NCBI GenBank assembly: GCA_046496945.1
Contig: JAWOGL010000170.1
Coordinates: 1-16,130, forward strand
Origin: Desulfonatronovibrio sp046496945
Lineage (GTDB): Bacteria > Desulfobacterota > Desulfovibrionia > Desulfovibrionales > Desulfonatronovibrionaceae
Length of the DNA stretch: 16,130 nucleotides
Direction: 5' to 3'
Shown here piece after piece: positions 15,042-16,130 of this stretch. The position numbers and the translations under genes are program-made. The notes beneath the pieces are model-generated. The model was not told where the DNA came from. It made no database searches and saw nothing but the letters and a program-made list of their open reading frames with translations. The first letter of the stretch is position 1, and the number at the start of each line of letters is the position of its first letter.

Positions 15042-15153
15042 GTTTTCCGGGCGTTAATTTCAGGATAAAAAATCTGATTAACCGCTGCCGCCGCCACAAA
15101 ATCCCATTGCGGATCTGTCTGGAAACAAGGTTGCTTTTATCCATAAGCCGGTT

Positions 15154-15597
15154 TTAGTATTTCTGAACCAGGACCACTCCCACAATCAGAAAAGCAACTC
15201 CTAAAACGCGCCATATATTTATTGGCTGCACAGGATAACCGATTAAGCCAAAATGATCCAGAACCAGGGATGCGGCCATCTGAGCGGCTATTAAAGTACC
15301 CAGCAAGGCCACGGCACCGAGTTTGGGTGCCAGGATAATGGTAGAGGTAACAAAAAAGGCCCCCAGCAATCCACCGCTCCACAGCCAGAGAGGCAGCCTG
15401 GACACAAGAGCGTACCCGGGCAGGGGAACGCGCAATAAAAAGCACAGAATAGCCAGGGCAAGGGTCCCCACGCTGAAAGAAATAAAAGCGGCCAGAAAGG
15501 GAGTTTTAAGATGACTTCCCAGAATGGAATTCACTCCGGCCTGAACAGGCATCATCACGCCCGCAGCCAATGCCAGTAGGATGTAATAAAATTTCAT
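15154..15597 (-). CDS. DMT-superfamily small transporter, DUF606 (YdcZ) family
   Basis: The 147-residue product is very hydrophobic, with five predicted membrane segments (about 4-24, 33-55, 68-90, 93-113 and 126-145). The N-terminus (ALAAGVMMPVQAGVNSILG), the AxxSFxxGTLxL segment and the C-terminal RVLGVAFLIVGVVL match the DUF606/YdcZ group, a half-size branch of the drug/metabolite transporter superfamily; substrates are largely unknown. DUF606 proteins are about 140-150 residues, which favours the ATG at 15597 over the upstream ATG at 15639; neither has a clear Shine-Dalgarno, and a short palindrome lies at 15614-15631 between them. It is divergent from the HAD gene and precedes proA by 126 bases. 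Confidence 0.85.
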   Translation of the reverse strand: MKFYYILLALAAGVMMPVQAGVNSILGSHLKTPFLAAFISFSVGTLALAILCFLLRVPLPGYALVSRLPLWLWSGGLLGAFFVTSTIILAPKLGAVALLGTLIAAQMAASLVLDHFGLIGYPVQPINIWRVLGVAFLIVGVVLVQKY

Positions 15598-15613
15598 ACA
15601 ATTAATTTTAAGC

Positions 15614-15631
15614 TTTAAGGATCGTCCTTTA
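15614..15631. repeat. Short inverted repeat upstream of the DUF606 gene
   Basis: TTTAAGGA and TCCTTTAA flank TCG, giving a near-perfect 7-of-8 stem 17 bases before the ATG at 15597. It might be an operator or a translation-control hairpin; no run of T follows, so a terminator is unlikely. Confidence 0.35.
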
Positions 15632-15639
15632 ATTTTCAT

Positions 15640-15812
15640 TCACAAAGAAAAGCCGGGCGGCAACCAGCTACAGCTCCATTGACTATAGCTGAAACAAACC
15701 CCATTCACCGGCAACTGAATAATGGACATTTTCATACAGCTTCAGTAGAATCAAGTAAACCTTTGAAAACAGATAAAAACAAGAACTCCATGTGTAATCT
15801 CAAGATAATATA
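15640..15812. other. Divergent intergenic region between the DUF606 and HAD genes
   Basis: This A/T-rich spacer must hold divergent promoters. A weak minus-strand candidate is TTTACT (15754-15759) and TATGAA (15731-15736) with 17 bases between; nothing convincing was found on the plus strand. No RNA gene was recognised. Confidence 0.3.
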
Positions 15813-16130
15813 ATGAAAACATTCATATTTGACCTGGACAATACTCTTTATCCAAAAGCATTGAACGTCTTTGGGCTCATTGACAAGAGAATCAACAGGT
15901 ACATGACCGAAAGAGTGGGTATTCCCGAGCCGGAAGTAGACGCTTTACGCAGACATTACTGGAAAATACACGGAGTAACCCTTAACGGACTTATACTTCA
16001 CCATGAGGTTGACCCTGAAGATTTTCTCGAATTTGTCCACGATGTTGATCTGAACGGAATTCTGAAACCGAATCAAAAATTGCGTGCAGCTCTGAAAAGT
16101 CTGAACGCCCGCAGGGTCATCTTTACCAAC
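15813..16130 (+). CDS. HAD hydrolase, pyrimidine 5'-nucleotidase-like (partial, runs off the right end)
   Basis: The visible 106 codons start with MKTFIFDLDNTLYP, HAD motif I with two Asp (D7 nucleophile and D9), in the form FDLDNTLYP that typifies the pyrimidine 5'-nucleotidase (SDT1/PHM8-type) group. An alpha-helical cap region follows (MTERVGIPEPEVDALRRHYWKIHG, in two parts; then GLILHHEVDPEDFLEFVHDVD), and motif II (VIFTN) is reached at the window end. The enzyme probably dephosphorylates nucleotides or related phosphometabolites. The C-terminal half with motifs III and IV lies beyond position 16130. No strong Shine-Dalgarno precedes the ATG. It is transcribed away from the DUF606 gene. 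Confidence 0.85.
   Translation, partial: MKTFIFDLDNTLYPKALNVFGLIDKRINRYMTERVGIPEPEVDALRRHYWKIHGVTLNGLILHHEVDPEDFLEFVHDVDLNGILKPNQKLRAALKSLNARRVIFTN

Noticed and set aside
15028..15144. N-terminal extension of proA to an upstream ATG
   Set aside because: The extension is basic and unlike the family, while the ATG at 15027 has an ideal GGAGGA and gives the standard length.
1..16130. CRISPR array, prophage, toxin-antitoxin or defence island
   Set aside because: No regularly spaced repeats, phage genes, nucleases with defence architecture or paired small genes are present; most genes are conserved housekeeping functions.

Overview
The window looks like chromosomal DNA from a Gram-negative deltaproteobacterium (Desulfobacterota), most likely in or near the Desulfovibrionales. 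This is inferred from gene content and order: DUF4390, an NtrY-like kinase, a metallo-beta-lactamase/beta-CASP protein, rsmD, coaD, miaA and pgsA in one run, envelope proteins with signal peptides, and a solitary tatA. Base composition is moderate and even. No rRNA, tRNA or CRISPR array, and no phage or defence genes, were recognised.

Layout. Positions 1-351 are gene-free and hold REP-like palindromic intergenic repeats followed by a sigma70-type promoter for tatA (+). A rho-independent terminator at 567-591 separates tatA from the convergent block. From 603 to 15597 every gene lies on the minus strand. In transcription order: a DUF606 (YdcZ-like) small membrane protein, proA, ligA, dapB, a 182-bp MITE-like insertion, a DUF4390 exported protein, an NtrY-like sensor kinase, a degenerate REC-GGDEF protein, a beta-CASP metallo-beta-lactamase RNase-like protein, rsmD, coaD, miaA, two exported proteins of unknown function and pgsA. 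A divergent HAD hydrolase (pyrimidine 5'-nucleotidase-like, +) runs off the right end.

The genes mainly serve housekeeping: DNA sealing (LigA), proline (ProA) and lysine/diaminopimelate (DapB) synthesis, tRNA and rRNA modification (MiaA, RsmD), coenzyme A (CoaD), phospholipid synthesis (PgsA) and protein export (TatA). A membrane signalling group (DUF4390, kinase, degenerate regulator) sits in the middle. Tight junctions (8-bp overlap DUF4390/kinase, 1-bp overlap MBL/rsmD, 12-bp gap before pgsA) suggest one or a few long transcripts.

The most notable items are (1) a clean MITE with perfect 22-bp terminal inverted repeats and a 9-bp target duplication, carrying a second nested hairpin and placed just upstream of the DUF4390-kinase genes; (2) a regulator beside the kinase that has lost both the receiver phospho-acceptor and the GGDEF catalytic signature; and (3) two exported proteins of LPP20/FlgT-like pattern embedded between miaA and pgsA. 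I found no evidence of a wholly new multi-gene system; most of the window is conserved core genome.
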